Shown here one piece after another: positions 20,904 through 30,955 of a DNA stretch of 64,000 nt (position 1 is the first letter of the stretch; the number at the start of each line of letters is the position of its first letter). The position numbers and the translations under genes are program-made. Origin of the DNA: Turbatrix aceti (Eukaryota; Nematoda; Chromadorea; Rhabditida; Panagrolaimidae). The notes below the pieces were generated by a model. The model worked only from the letters and a program-made list of their open reading frames with translations. It made no database searches and had not been told where the DNA came from. The DNA is taken from NCBI GenBank assembly GCA_963969345.1, contig OZ017769.1:1240001-1304000 (forward strand). The letters are read 5' to 3'.

Positions 20904-21154
20904 ATGAAGGTTGTTGCCAAGCTTCTCACGCTCCTGGTGCTCCTGTCCGCTGCCCTGGTGCAGGCGCAGATGCTCTACAGCCCCTACGCCTACGACTTCA
21001 AGGCCATGCCCGACTACGGCAAAATGCCCGTCTTCCTCGTCGACCGATACGGCAGCAGTCCTTCCAGTAAGTCACTTCGGTGCCCCGAACCGTCCTAAAA
21101 AATATACTTTCAGCGTGGCAACCCCAGATCGTGGCCCACATCATGCCTTACTAA
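20904..21154 (+). CDS. Small secreted peptide, diverged copy 3
   Basis: Exons 20904-21066 and 21114-21154 encode 67 residues. It has the same architecture as the two arm copies: signal peptide, mature start QMLYSPYAYDFKAMPDY, an internal VDRYGSSPST and the conserved tail WQPQIVAHIMPY. The middle is shorter and lacks the KK pair. The intron position and phase are identical. It is clearly a paralogue, but more diverged than the two arm copies are from each other. It lies in the spacer of the inverted repeat. Confidence 0.8.
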
Positions 21155-21273
21155 CAGGTGCCTCACTTGACCGAATCCGGGTTACTCTCGATACTCATCA
21201 GCAATTCATAAATGTACTGTGTACTGTATAAATGCTGACATGTATACTTTTGTAAACGTGAATGCCCTAAAAC

Positions 21274-21279
21274 AATAAA
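21274..21279 (+). terminator. Poly(A) signal of peptide gene copy 3
   Basis: AATAAA, about 120 bp after the stop codon. Confidence 0.55.
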
Positions 21280-22515
21280 GAATTTATCAAATTGTAATGC
21301 CTACACTTAGTGTCATTTCGTCGTAGAAAAAAATGTAACATCTAAGTTTTACAAAAAACAATACATTTAGCGGTAAAACTATAAACGCAATTTGTCAATT
21401 CGCAAACTGTGGCATATCTGACGACAAAAACGTTGGTACAAAAGATGCATAATAAAATTGCGTGCTTGAATTTCAAGTTTACATTAGTGTTTACATAAGT
21501 TTACATTCATGATCAACACTTTTTTTTGCACCGAGTATGTTGACCAGGTTCCAACCGTTGACTTCTTTACAAAAAGATTTTTAGGTGCACGCAATCTTCG
21601 CCCGTAGACAGAAACCGAAGCCCAATGTCATAGACACATGTTTACCACGAACCGTCATCAATCGTCCACCGCCTCAGGCGGTTGCACGTTGTTTTTGACT
21701 GGCCGCCGTCAAAGATCACCAAACGGACAGTGAAAGTCATTAATCAATTTTGTATGGGAAGATTCGCCTAGAAAGCAAAAAATGATACGTCATGAACCCA
21801 AAAAAAATTGTAAACATTAACGAAACTACAACAGTTACAATTTGCGACCGGGTCGGATATAGGAGAGTTTACCACCAGACAGTACAGACAGGTCAGTTTT
21901 CCAAATGTCGTTTTCAGCCGTTGAGTTGACCTAAAAACTGCAAAATTGGCGCGCTTATTTCAGTTTTTTTCGGCAAAATGGCGCGCTTTTGTTGATGTTT
22001 TGCGCCGCTTTCGATCGTTGTGCCGATTTTCGAACAAAATTCTGCAGTCTGGGAGAAAACTGACTGGGAGTAAATAAATTATCCCAATGCCAACTGGGTC
22101 ACAGTTGAAGCAACAAATTCACACTCTTGCATCTAATGTAAGGTAAAACACAGGGTCAGACAATGTTTTTTTTGCAAGTTGCACGCAAATATATAAATCG
22201 GACGCCGACATTGTAATGAAAATATATGTGCACAGTATAAAATCAATTTTTTCGTAGATACGTGATAAAATCTATTTCCAAAGATCATTTCACTCCCCTT
22301 CCTTTTCCAGTAAACAACTTTGTTTTCATGCACCGAAAATTTTGACCACGTCTCGAACGGTCGTCATCAGACGGGGGCGACGGGTGCAACCCAACCCAGA
22401 AACCAGTTTGCGCAAGACCACGCGCGTCACTGCGATCGCGTCTTTCTCCTGCGCATCTTCTTACGGGACAGCAGAGGTGGAGCGTGGACGATTCGAGTGC
22501 GCATGTCCGAAAAGT

Positions 22516-22522
22516 TATAAAA
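22516..22522 (+). promoter_or_regulatory. TATA box of peptide gene copy 4
   Basis: TATAAAA, about 98 bp upstream of the start codon at 22620, mirrored in the left arm. Confidence 0.6.
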
Positions 22523-22619
22523 TGTTTCCCGAAGACAGGTGTTTCAAGCCAATTCCAAGGTTTGTTCTCTACTGAAACTCGTGTTCACCTGTCTGAAAAG
22601 ACATCAGCCACTACTTCCG

Positions 22620-22883
22620 ATGAAAGTCATTGCCCAGCTCCTCCTGCTCCTGGTGCTCCTGTCCGCCGCCCTGGCCCAGATGCTCTACAGCCCTTACATG
22701 TACGACCCGAAGGCCATGTCGGAGTACTACATGAAGAAGCAGCCCATGAACGTGGTCTACCTCGACAGACTGGGCAGCAGTCCCTCGAGTAAGTTTTTGT
22801 GCCTGACTTGCAAGTAGCACAATTTCACTCTTTCTGTTTCAGCCTGGCAACCCCAGATCATCGCCCACATCCTGCCTTACTGA
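22620..22883 (+). CDS. Small secreted peptide, palindrome copy 4
   Basis: Exons 22620-22788 and 22843-22883 encode 69 residues. It is the inverted twin of copy 2: signal peptide ending SAALAQ, mature segment MLYSPYMYDPKAM..., KK at 39-40, tail WQPQIIAHILPY. Aromatic- and Met-rich, without cysteines. TATA box, intron, UTRs and poly(A) signal (22994-22999) are all retained, so both arm copies should be expressible. Function not recognised. Confidence 0.8.
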
Positions 22884-23079
22884 TCTCCGTACAACGACAG
22901 CGTTGCACTTTCTCACGCAATACCCATCATCTCGTCCAAAGTGTACCATGTATATTAACTGTGTTTTTGTATAAATCTAATGAAACGTGTATCAATAAAT
23001 ATGAAAAAACTACACGACTGGGAAAAATTTATAGTTGAATCGTGCTGAACGTACTATGTACCTTTCAGGACGGCAAAAC

Positions 23080-23200
23080 CCCCATGGGAATTATAAATAG
23101 GGGATTTATCCCACGAGAGTTTCTTAAAATTATCATACGTGGGGAATTATACCGTGATACATGGGAATCCCGGGATAATCCCATGGGAATCCCCTCTTCG
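23080..23200. repeat. CCCATGGGAAT-type palindromic tract
   Basis: Several self-complementary pieces occur in about 110 bp: CCCATGGGAATT, GGGGATTTATCCC, ATGGGAATCCCGGGATAATC and CCCATGGGAATCCCC. This is a low-complexity or palindromic repeat between the palindrome and the coiled-coil gene. Confidence 0.6.
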
Positions 23201-23341
23201 CCACCCTGCTACCTTTTGCTAACGTCAAAATGTGAATCAATTCAAAATGTGTATAAACTATTTCAATTTATTCTTGAAACAAAAAAGGACACTTTTTATA
23301 GTACATACACAACGGTTGAGGTCATCAAAAAAAGTGGTCAC

Positions 23342-26300
23342 TTACGATGAGTTTCGGATGATAGACGGCCGTTCACCTGCTTCCTTGAAGCTGCGGGCCG
23401 CCAAGCTTTGCTGGTCGTCCGCCAAGAAGAGCTGGGTGTGTCGATGGCCTTGGAAGCGGCTCGAGATCACTCGCTTCATTAGCAGGGGATCTTCTTCGTC
23501 AGGGAAGAATGACTGGTAGCACTCGGTGGCGGTCACGTGGGTTGAAAAGCGGCTGATGAAGTGGGCGTCTGAAAAATATTTTTTTTTAAATTTCAAAATA
23601 ATACAAGAAGTTTTTTTTTCGTATATTTTTTCAGTGAAAAAAATTTTATTTGTCACAAAACTTTTTTTAAATTTAATAAACAATTTTTTAATTTAGTGTA
23701 TTTATCATAAAAAAATTTTCTGGTTTAAAAATTATAAATTTTAAATAGAAAATACAATTTTGTTCGATTTTCTATTTTTTCATTAAAAACATTTTTTTTT
23801 AATAATAATTTTTCGCGATAAAAAACTCACACTGCCGGGCATTTTCCTTCTTGGCCTGTTCAAGGTCGAATTTGTGCCTCAACTTGTCGAGGTCGTCCTG
23901 GAGTTGATCGGTGTCCGCCTTCCTCATTTCCCGATCCGCCTCAAGAACCTCGTTTCTGGATTTGAGATGCTCGGATTCCTGCTTCACGACTTCCAGCTCA
24001 CCGACCAGAGCATCTCGCTCGAGTTGAATCGTCTCAAGCTTCTCGCCCTGTTCCGCGGCCAGTTTCGCCGCCGCTTCGCGCTGGGTTATTTCCTGTCGAA
24101 TTTGAGCGCCCTGTTCGACGGCAAAGGCCTGAAGACGCTCGAGCTGGAGTTCGAGGGTCTCGACGCGAGAAATGGCTTCTGCGTGGGCGGTTTTCTTGTC
24201 GGCGAGGGACGCCTGGGCCGAGGAGGCGAGGCGGCGTGCCGTGGCCGCTTCGGTCACCGCGTCTTCTCTCGCCTTGGTCGCCGCTTCGAGGTCCCGGGTG
24301 GCTTCTTCGAGACTAAGCTGAAGTTTCCGGGTCTCAGAAATCTGATTTCGTCGGTAGTACTCAAATTCGTCCGCCGTATCCTTCGATTCTCGGGTCAGAA
24401 TCGTGATTTGCGTTTCTGCATCTGCGATTTTCGACAGCAAAAACGTGTTTTGTGACTTTTCAGCCTGCAGGTCATCCTTCAGCGTCGCGCAGTACAACTT
24501 GAGCTGTTCGCAGTTTGCCTGGATCTTTTCAAACGAGGCCGTCAGGGAGTTGTGCTCTTTCACGAGGTCGCTGTAGTCATCGCCGATCTGGGCCTTTTCC
24601 GCATTGGCCTCCGCGATTTTTGCACGCGCGGCTTCTAGCTCCGATCGAAGATTTTCGACTTTAGCCTGAGCATCCGATTTTTCCTGGAGCAGGTTCAGGA
24701 TGCACGCTTCGCATTCCTCGAGGGTGCGTTGGTTGGATTCGTTTTCACGGGACCTAAAAAGAAGTAAAAACGCTTGAATTACGGTCATTTTGGGGTAAAA
24801 AGTAATTTTTTATACAAAAAAATGGAAAGTGTCCTAAAACGAAAAAATGAGGACAAACGAAAAAAATATCGATGAAAAGCAAATAATTCAAGAAATTTTT
24901 AGGCCAACAATACTCACCTGGACGAGACGACAGGTGGACTCTTCCCCGAACCATCTTTGACCTTTTCGATCTCAGAAGTCAGAAATTCCACCTCATCCGT
25001 GGCGATCGCAAGCTGCGACTTGAGTTTCTTGACTTCGGATCGTAGACGACCAATTTCGCTTACATCGAGAGCCGTAGGAGTGGACAACGCTGTATGGATG
25101 GGACTGGAGCGAACGCGCAGGACAGAAGGCGGCGTGTACATCTGAGACACGGGTGTACGCTGCGGAGCAGCAGGAGGAACAGCCTGGTTTTGACGCAGCG
25201 ATCTCGACGAGAGTACCCGGGCTGGGGTCTGCATGATCATTCGCGAGGGCTTCAGGACAGTTGTCCAGTCGTTTTCCGCGTCAAACTGTCTTTCGTCGAG
25301 AGACACGATCTGAAAGTGAAAAACGCAATCGTGGTGAAAAAACTAAAAGTATTTTTCTGTGGCTAAAAAAAGAGAAAACAATCGTAACGCAAAAAAAAAA
25401 AACCGTTATCCAAAAGAAGAAAAATAACGTAAGCACGAAATCCTTTTGTTTCGCCACGAAAAAAAGTATACGATCGGAAACAAAGAAACGAACGATCGAA
25501 AACTGTTGAAAGATGTCCTGAGTAACGATCAAAAAACAAAAAAAACGATTTAGGTAATTTTTTTGATTGGAAGTCCAAAATCCACCTTTCCAATCAAAAA
25601 AGTCCAATTTCAAAATTTTCTCCCTATAACTTGACCTAGTTTTTCACTTTTTCCCATCCCAGCAGGACACATTCCCATCCCAGTTCGGCTACTCACCACA
25701 GTTGCCAGGTGTCGCTGCAACGGCTCTGAGAGCGCGACCCCGCATTTTCCAAAGAAGTCGGGTTTGTGGACGCGCAGTAGGTATATAACCGCGATGAAGA
25801 ACTTGCAAAGCTCGAACGTGTCATTTCGACGAGCGAGCTTTGCGTTCAGATTCGATGTAAAACTTATCGGGAGGTGGGCTTCTCCGAGTGCAGCGACGAC
25901 GTACTGAAAGATATTGCCAAGCTTATCCTTCGGCGGAACGGGTTCTGAGTTCCTACAAAATGAATATGTTGGGATTATTTTACGTGGAACGAACTCACGC
26001 GAAACCAATGACATCAACCAGTCCGGGAGAAGCTGCAATCAGACTCGAAACGTCAGTCGTAGGCTGGCAGATGCCTTCCGTCTTTGCAGCGACGATCTGA
26101 AAGAAAAAAGTGTTGTCAATATGGTAAAAAAAAAGAACGTAAAAAAAGAACATACAGTTAAGTTTAAATTTCACTTAAAAAATTGTAATGCGCGTCAAAA
26201 AAGTACCCTAAACATAACAAAATAGCGAATATTGAATGTTATTCAGCGAACGTGAAGTAACACTTTAGGAACATTTTTTGTTATCCACCAAAAACAGCCC

Positions 26301-26585
26301 ATGCAAACGTAACATTTTAGCAAATAAAATTTCTTATCCGGCGCACCTGATGTAACATTTTATCACCAAAAAATGTTATCTTAAAAAATAGCATCTCAAA
26401 AGTAACATTTTAGCCTAAAATAAACGTTATTCAAGGTGCCTAAAGTAACACTTTCTGTTATTCAGGTAAATCACTCTCAAAACGCTACAATATAGCGCCG
26501 TCGAGTAAAATGTAATAAAACCTGTCATTTCTCCCCAAGAAAAACTCACAAATGCCAAAATTGATCGTTCGAGATCGTTTGACAT
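23342..26585 (-). CDS. Long coiled-coil protein, NuMA/Hook-like layout
   Basis: Exons: 26550-26585, 25999-26096, 25697-25952, 24918-25309, 23831-24753, 23342-23568; 643 residues, all junctions in phase. Residues about 1-130 form a helical domain (LGNIFQYVVAALGEAHLPIS..., FELCKFFIAVIYLLRVHKPD) that could be a divergent calponin-homology/Hook-type domain. A Pro/Ser/Thr-rich linker follows (about 150-215, TPARVL, PPAAPQRTPV). A coiled coil then extends from about residue 215 to 565, rich in Glu, Ala, Arg and Gln with regular heptads. A short C-terminal domain of about 75 residues ends the protein. This layout resembles the NuMA/LIN-5 and Hook families of dynein adaptors, but I cannot assign orthology. 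A start at 26618 would add 11 residues. Intron 1 contains a periodic repeat block. The gene is divergent from the ELMO gene, with 447 bp between the start codons. Confidence 0.7.
26215..26475 (+). repeat. GTAACATTTTAG-family repeat block (coiled-coil gene intron 1)
   Basis: Forward units spaced about 45 bp apart: GAAGTAACACTTTAGG, AACGTAACATTTTAGC, GATGTAACATTTTATC, AAAGTAACATTTTAGC. It lies in intron 1 of the minus-strand gene, antisense to it. Confidence 0.8.
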
Positions 26586-27032
26586 GGCTGCCGGTGTCAG
26601 TCTCACCAGTCCAAGCAATCAGTAGCAAGTAGCCAGAAGCAAGCAATCAATCTTCAATCTGCAATTCAAAGCTCAAATTACAAAAATCAGTGAAACAATT
26701 CAAAGCTCGGGGGAAAACGGAAAATAGAAAAGCGCGTTGAAAAAAAACTCGCGCGCGCGAATTTTTCTGGTTTGAATTTTCGCAAAAGCGTTTGGCAATA
26801 CGCGCAAAACGCCAAAACTCGAGAAAAACGCAACTTGATCACTTTTTTTTCAGTACACTGGAGGAAGGAAGGAAAGAAAGATCCCAGAGAGAAAGCACAT
26901 CGCTGCGGTGTGTGTTTCGTGAATCAGTATCGTCGGAGGCAATTTGTTTACCACTACTGAGTCATCCGTCCTTTTTTGTCAATGCGATCCCATTCTAGTC
27001 AATTTAGCAGATAGCCCCCGACGAACTCAGTC

Positions 27033-30000
27033 ATGGCTTCTGACTTTCATCCCATAACTAATCTAAAGCTGATCGACATTCGGAGGAAGGAAACTGAAAT
27101 TCGAGTGAGTTTTTTAAACTTGAGGGCAGTTTTAAAAGATAACAAAAAAAGTTGCTAAATTGTTACTTTTGAGGCGCTCTTTTTTATGAATAACTTTTTT
27201 TGGTTATAAAATGTTACTTCAGGTGCGCCGCATAATATTATTTTAACGCTATTTTATTACGTTTTGGGTGCTATTTTTTGTGCGTAACATTTTTTTGACG
27301 CTAAAATCTTACTTCATGTGCCCGTTTTATTATCTGTTTTTCCAGGGAGGCTTCGTCGTCGACCAAACCATGGCCGATTTTATGGGTCCCAACTTCACAG
27401 GAACCATTCGAAACGCTACGAGTCCGTTTATTACCCTAGACAAAGCGACGACAACCCTCGATGACCTCCTGACGACGATATCTGTTCAACTGAAGCTTCC
27501 GAAGGGTGGATCATCGGAGTACGGACTCATGCACGAGAAGAAAGGCTCGGATGCCGGCCCAGACAAGTCCTATTCTTTTGTTACCCAAGATGGACTCAGT
27601 GATCTCAAGGATGGATTTTTGCTGCTCGTTACTGCATCGCCGGTTGGTTTTTTTACGTTTTTTTTGGGTTACTTTTTTATGAGTATGAGAATATTTTTAC
27701 AATGGATGAGTCATCAGAAATGGGTAGACAGGTGTTATCCAACAAAAGATCGTAAAAAAAGTGCTAGAAGTTTCTTTTTTTGGATTGACTCATTGCAAAA
27801 AAATACGACGCCCAGAAAGGTAACCAAAGAAGTGGAAAAAAGTGTTATTTTGAAAAAACAACACCCAAGATGTAACAAAATAGCAAAATTGAACTGTTAT
27901 TCAGCGGACGTGAAGTAACATTTTAGGGGCATTGTTTTGTTATCTACCAAAAACAGCGCCAGCAAACGTAACATTTTAGCGAAAAAAGATGTTATCTAGC
28001 GCACCTGATGTAAGATTTTGTCACCAAAAGATGTTATTTAAAAAAAGAGTAATATTATTTATTTTCTTTACACTTTTCACCTTTCCAGAACAATTACGCC
28101 AAAACGATGCTGCGCCGCCTCGAAAACGCGAATTTCCTTCTAACAGACTGGCAATCGACTCTGGAAGCCCTATTCTTCCTCTCCCAGGACGCAGCCTTTG
28201 CCGATGCTTTCCACTCGCTCAACGGCATCCACATCCTCGCGGGTCTAATCGAGCAGGGTCACTTTGACATCAGTCTCGACGCCGTCTGCCGGGTTTTTTC
28301 CGTCTTCATCGAACTCATGCGTCACTCCGGACTCGTCGAGTGGAGCGAACTGACCGTTGGTTTCATCACGAAGGTCGCCGGCTACGTGAACGGATCTGTC
28401 AAGCTTGAAAACAACGAATCTCTCTGGCTGGCGCTGTCGTTGACGCTGTCCATCTTCGACAAGGGAGGTCCGTATCCGGAGTCTGTGGTCCTCAAATCCG
28501 TCCGCTTCGAAACCCTCATCCGGCACCTGGTCAAGAAGGAAGAACGAATTCTGCTCTGCGTCCTCACACTCATGAATCTCATTTTTGAGAAATCAGAGGA
28601 CAATGAAAGGCAGTTTTTCCTGCAGTTACTCCACGATCGACCCTTCCGATCTGCGATCGAAGATGTCATCAAGCTGGACGCTGCTATTCGCGATGAAAGG
28701 ATCGTCGCTCAGTTGATGAGAATCCAAGATGCCTGTATAAGTCCGGTGAAACAGCTCGCGTTGAGGATGCCGACGACATCGGAAGTTGAACACGTCACTG
28801 ACATGCCGGAATGGGAATTTCTCAGCGGGTGAGTATTTTTTTATAAAAAAAAATATAAAACATGAATGGCTTTTTTTACGCGAAAAAAATAACATTATCG
28901 CGTAAATTGAACGTTATATAAAAAAACTGGCGCGCAGAAAAGTAACGTAACAGCGTTAAAAAAAGTATTATGCACAAAAAATGACATCCAAAACGTAACA
29001 AAATAGCAAAAATTGAATGTTATGCAGGGGACGTGCAGTAATACTTTTGAAGCATGTTTTGTTATCCACCAATAACAGCGCGTGCAAACGTAACATTTTA
29101 GCGAAAAAAGATGTTATCTAGCGCACCAAACGTAACATTTTATCACCAAAAAATGTTACTAACAAAAATAACAACGCCTAAAACGTTACACAGTGCATAT
29201 GACATGAAATTTACCACTTTTTAGTTTTGTCTAGAGTTAAATTTTTCTAATGCCATCGTTTTCAAAAAAATTATTCTTATTTTCCAGCTCATCGCCCCGT
29301 TCCTCCATGTACTCGGACGTAACCGACGACAACGACACCCAGTCAACCCGAGGCATGGCTCCGACGACGAAAACCCGCTTCGCAGATCTCGTCACCGTAA
29401 TCCCGCCCGGATCGTTGGCAATCGATGCTCTTCTCGACTTTTCCAAGCGTTTTGGACCCCGTCTTCGTGAAATGCAGTCAGAATCCAGCCTGATACCCGA
29501 CGCCTGGCCCCTCATCATGGCACACCTCGCCAACTTTCTCCTGGATATCCTTGGCATTGTGCCACAGGAATCCGAAGTCGAAGACCATCACCATCAGAAA
29601 GTTCACGTGAAAACCAGGCCCTGGGGGATTCTGTTTCACACCGAGAGGCCGTTCTACGATATTTTTGCCATCGCCATCGAGCTCTTTCATCGGACGTGGC
29701 GGGAGATGCATGCCAACATCGACGACGAAGAGAAGGTGCTCAATGTTGTCCGGCATCAACTCGCTCTCGGCCTGGACGCCGAGCCGGGCACTTGCAAGGA
29801 GCTGGATGACTACCTGCAGCGGAAACTGACCTATTTTCACATTCAGAAGATCTGGGAGAAGCAGAGGATAGACCGGGAAGAGAACGAGCTCAGAAGTGAT
29901 GCTGTCAGGTGAGCTACTGTTTTTTGAGGGGTGATAATTTTTTTTTATAATTTTTTTAGGGAACTACAAAAACACCTTCGGCCGACTATCGAAGACCTAG

Positions 30001-30640
30001 TCAAGACCCGGAAGAAGAACGTCCTCAAGCAGGGAGCTGTCTTCTCCAAGCTCAGCAAAGCCAAGTCGCAGGCTACGCTCTGGCACTGGCGACTGGACGA
30101 CAACGAGCGGTATCTCTGGTACGCGGATTGTCTGCCGTCGACTGCGTACAGCTCTACACCAGTGCCTGATTTTAAAACTCGTCAGAAAAGTTAGTTTTTG
30201 ACTTGTTTTTTTGACGATTCCTCCTAATTTTCCAATTTTCAGTCCCAATAACCGACATCAAGAAAATAATCACGGGCACGAGCTACAACGAAGTCCTCGT
30301 CAAACTTGGCCTAAAATTAACCAAAAAGAACCTATCATCGAGTCTCAAAAATGGATTTGCCCTGGATATCGCAAATTCATCTGAATCCATGGTCCTGGCT
30401 TCCGAAGACGCTAAACTAGTCCAAGGCTGGATCGAAGGCTTTACCCTGCTCACTGGAGCCCCCCTCACCGTGCAGGACGAAGTCAATCGCCTACTCGATC
30501 TCGAAGTTAGGGTACGTCTCCTCGATGTACCCCAAGCTCCGACGATACCCCCGCAACTGCCGCCCCTACCTGGGGACTTTTCATGGATTCCTCAGGTTGA
30601 GGGCAAGCGTTTGACTACTGTTGGGAATGCTACCTCGTAA
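27033..30640 (+). CDS. ced-12: ELMO/CED-12 engulfment and cell motility protein
   Basis: Exons: 27033-27104, 27346-27642, 28089-28828, 29288-29908, 29960-30189, 30243-30640; 785 residues. The N-terminal region (LDDLLTTISVQL..., GLMHEKKG) matches the ubiquitin-like/RBD start of ELMO. Next come the armadillo repeats of the DUF3361 region (LEALFFLSQDAAFADAF, GIHILAGLIEQG) and the ELMO domain (FHTERPFYDIFAIAIELFH, RTWREMHANIDDEEKVLNVV). A PH domain follows (residues about 590-745, with WHWRLDDNERYLWYADC). The C-terminus is proline-rich (PTIPPQLPPLPGDFSWIP), the site that binds the SH3 domain of DOCK180/CED-5. In C. elegans, CED-12 works with CED-5 as a Rac (CED-10) exchange factor for apoptotic-cell engulfment and migration. 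The length is close to the usual 720-730 plus insertions. Introns 1-3 each carry a periodic repeat block. Confidence 0.92.
27145..27330 (-). repeat. GTAACATTTTAG-family repeat block (ELMO intron 1)
   Basis: Reverse-orientation units (AAAATGTTACTTCAGGTGCGCC, CTAAAATCTTACTTCATGTGCCC) in intron 1 of the plus-strand ELMO gene. Confidence 0.75.
27830..28050 (+). repeat. GTAACATTTTAG-family repeat block (ELMO intron 2)
   Basis: Forward units: GTGAAGTAACATTTTAGG, AACGTAACATTTTAGCG, GTAAGATTTTGTCACC, with the interspersed AGCGCACCTGA motif. Confidence 0.8.
28880..29190 (+). repeat. GTAACATTTTAG-family repeat block (ELMO intron 3)
   Basis: Forward units including AACGTAACATTTTAGCG and AACGTAACATTTTATCACC, with AATTGAATGTTATGCAGGGGA at the usual position upstream. 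Confidence 0.8.
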
Positions 30641-30699
30641 TTATTACAGTCATTGGTCACCTTTTTTATCCTATCAGTCTACGATACGCGTAATGAAAA

Positions 30700-30705
30700 A
30701 ATAAA
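30700..30705 (+). terminator. Poly(A) signal of ELMO gene
   Basis: AATAAA about 60 bp after the stop codon at 30640, about 250 bp before the next start codon. Confidence 0.5.
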
Positions 30706-30822
30706 GGTTTTTGGATAATTTTTGGGTGGTGCGGTGTATACGTTTACGCGTTGCTATACCTATTTCTCTTGGGGATTCTGACCAATCGAATAACTGATAA
30801 AACCTACAGTTTTTGAATTTGG

Positions 30823-30866
30823 GTCTTAGCACGAATTTTCAAATTTATTACAATTCGTGGTAAGAC
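30823..30866. repeat. 15-bp hairpin between ELMO and TANGO6-like genes
   Basis: GTCTTAGCACGAATT (30823-30837) pairs with 30852-30866 with one mismatch across a 14-nt loop. It lies in the 315-bp spacer upstream of the TANGO6-like gene. Confidence 0.65.
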
Positions 30867-30955
30867 TCCAACATTTGTCAGGTAAATTAGTGATACCTAA
30901 TTCAGTAATTTACCTGTCAAATATTTGTTTTCCTTAACCTAGTCATTTCTCAGCC

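Larger units (their letters stand above)
21509..23002. repeat. Right arm of 1.5-kb inverted repeat
   Basis: Reverse complement of 17546-19035. With the 2.47-kb spacer, the whole palindrome covers 17546-23002. Confidence 0.9.

Noticed and set aside
22342..22792. ORFs overlapping peptide gene copy 4 (77 and 102 codons) and their mirror images near 17756-18206
   Set aside because: They are out-of-frame shadows of promoter and exon sequence in the palindrome arms. The signal-peptide frame has intron, TATA and cross-copy conservation instead.
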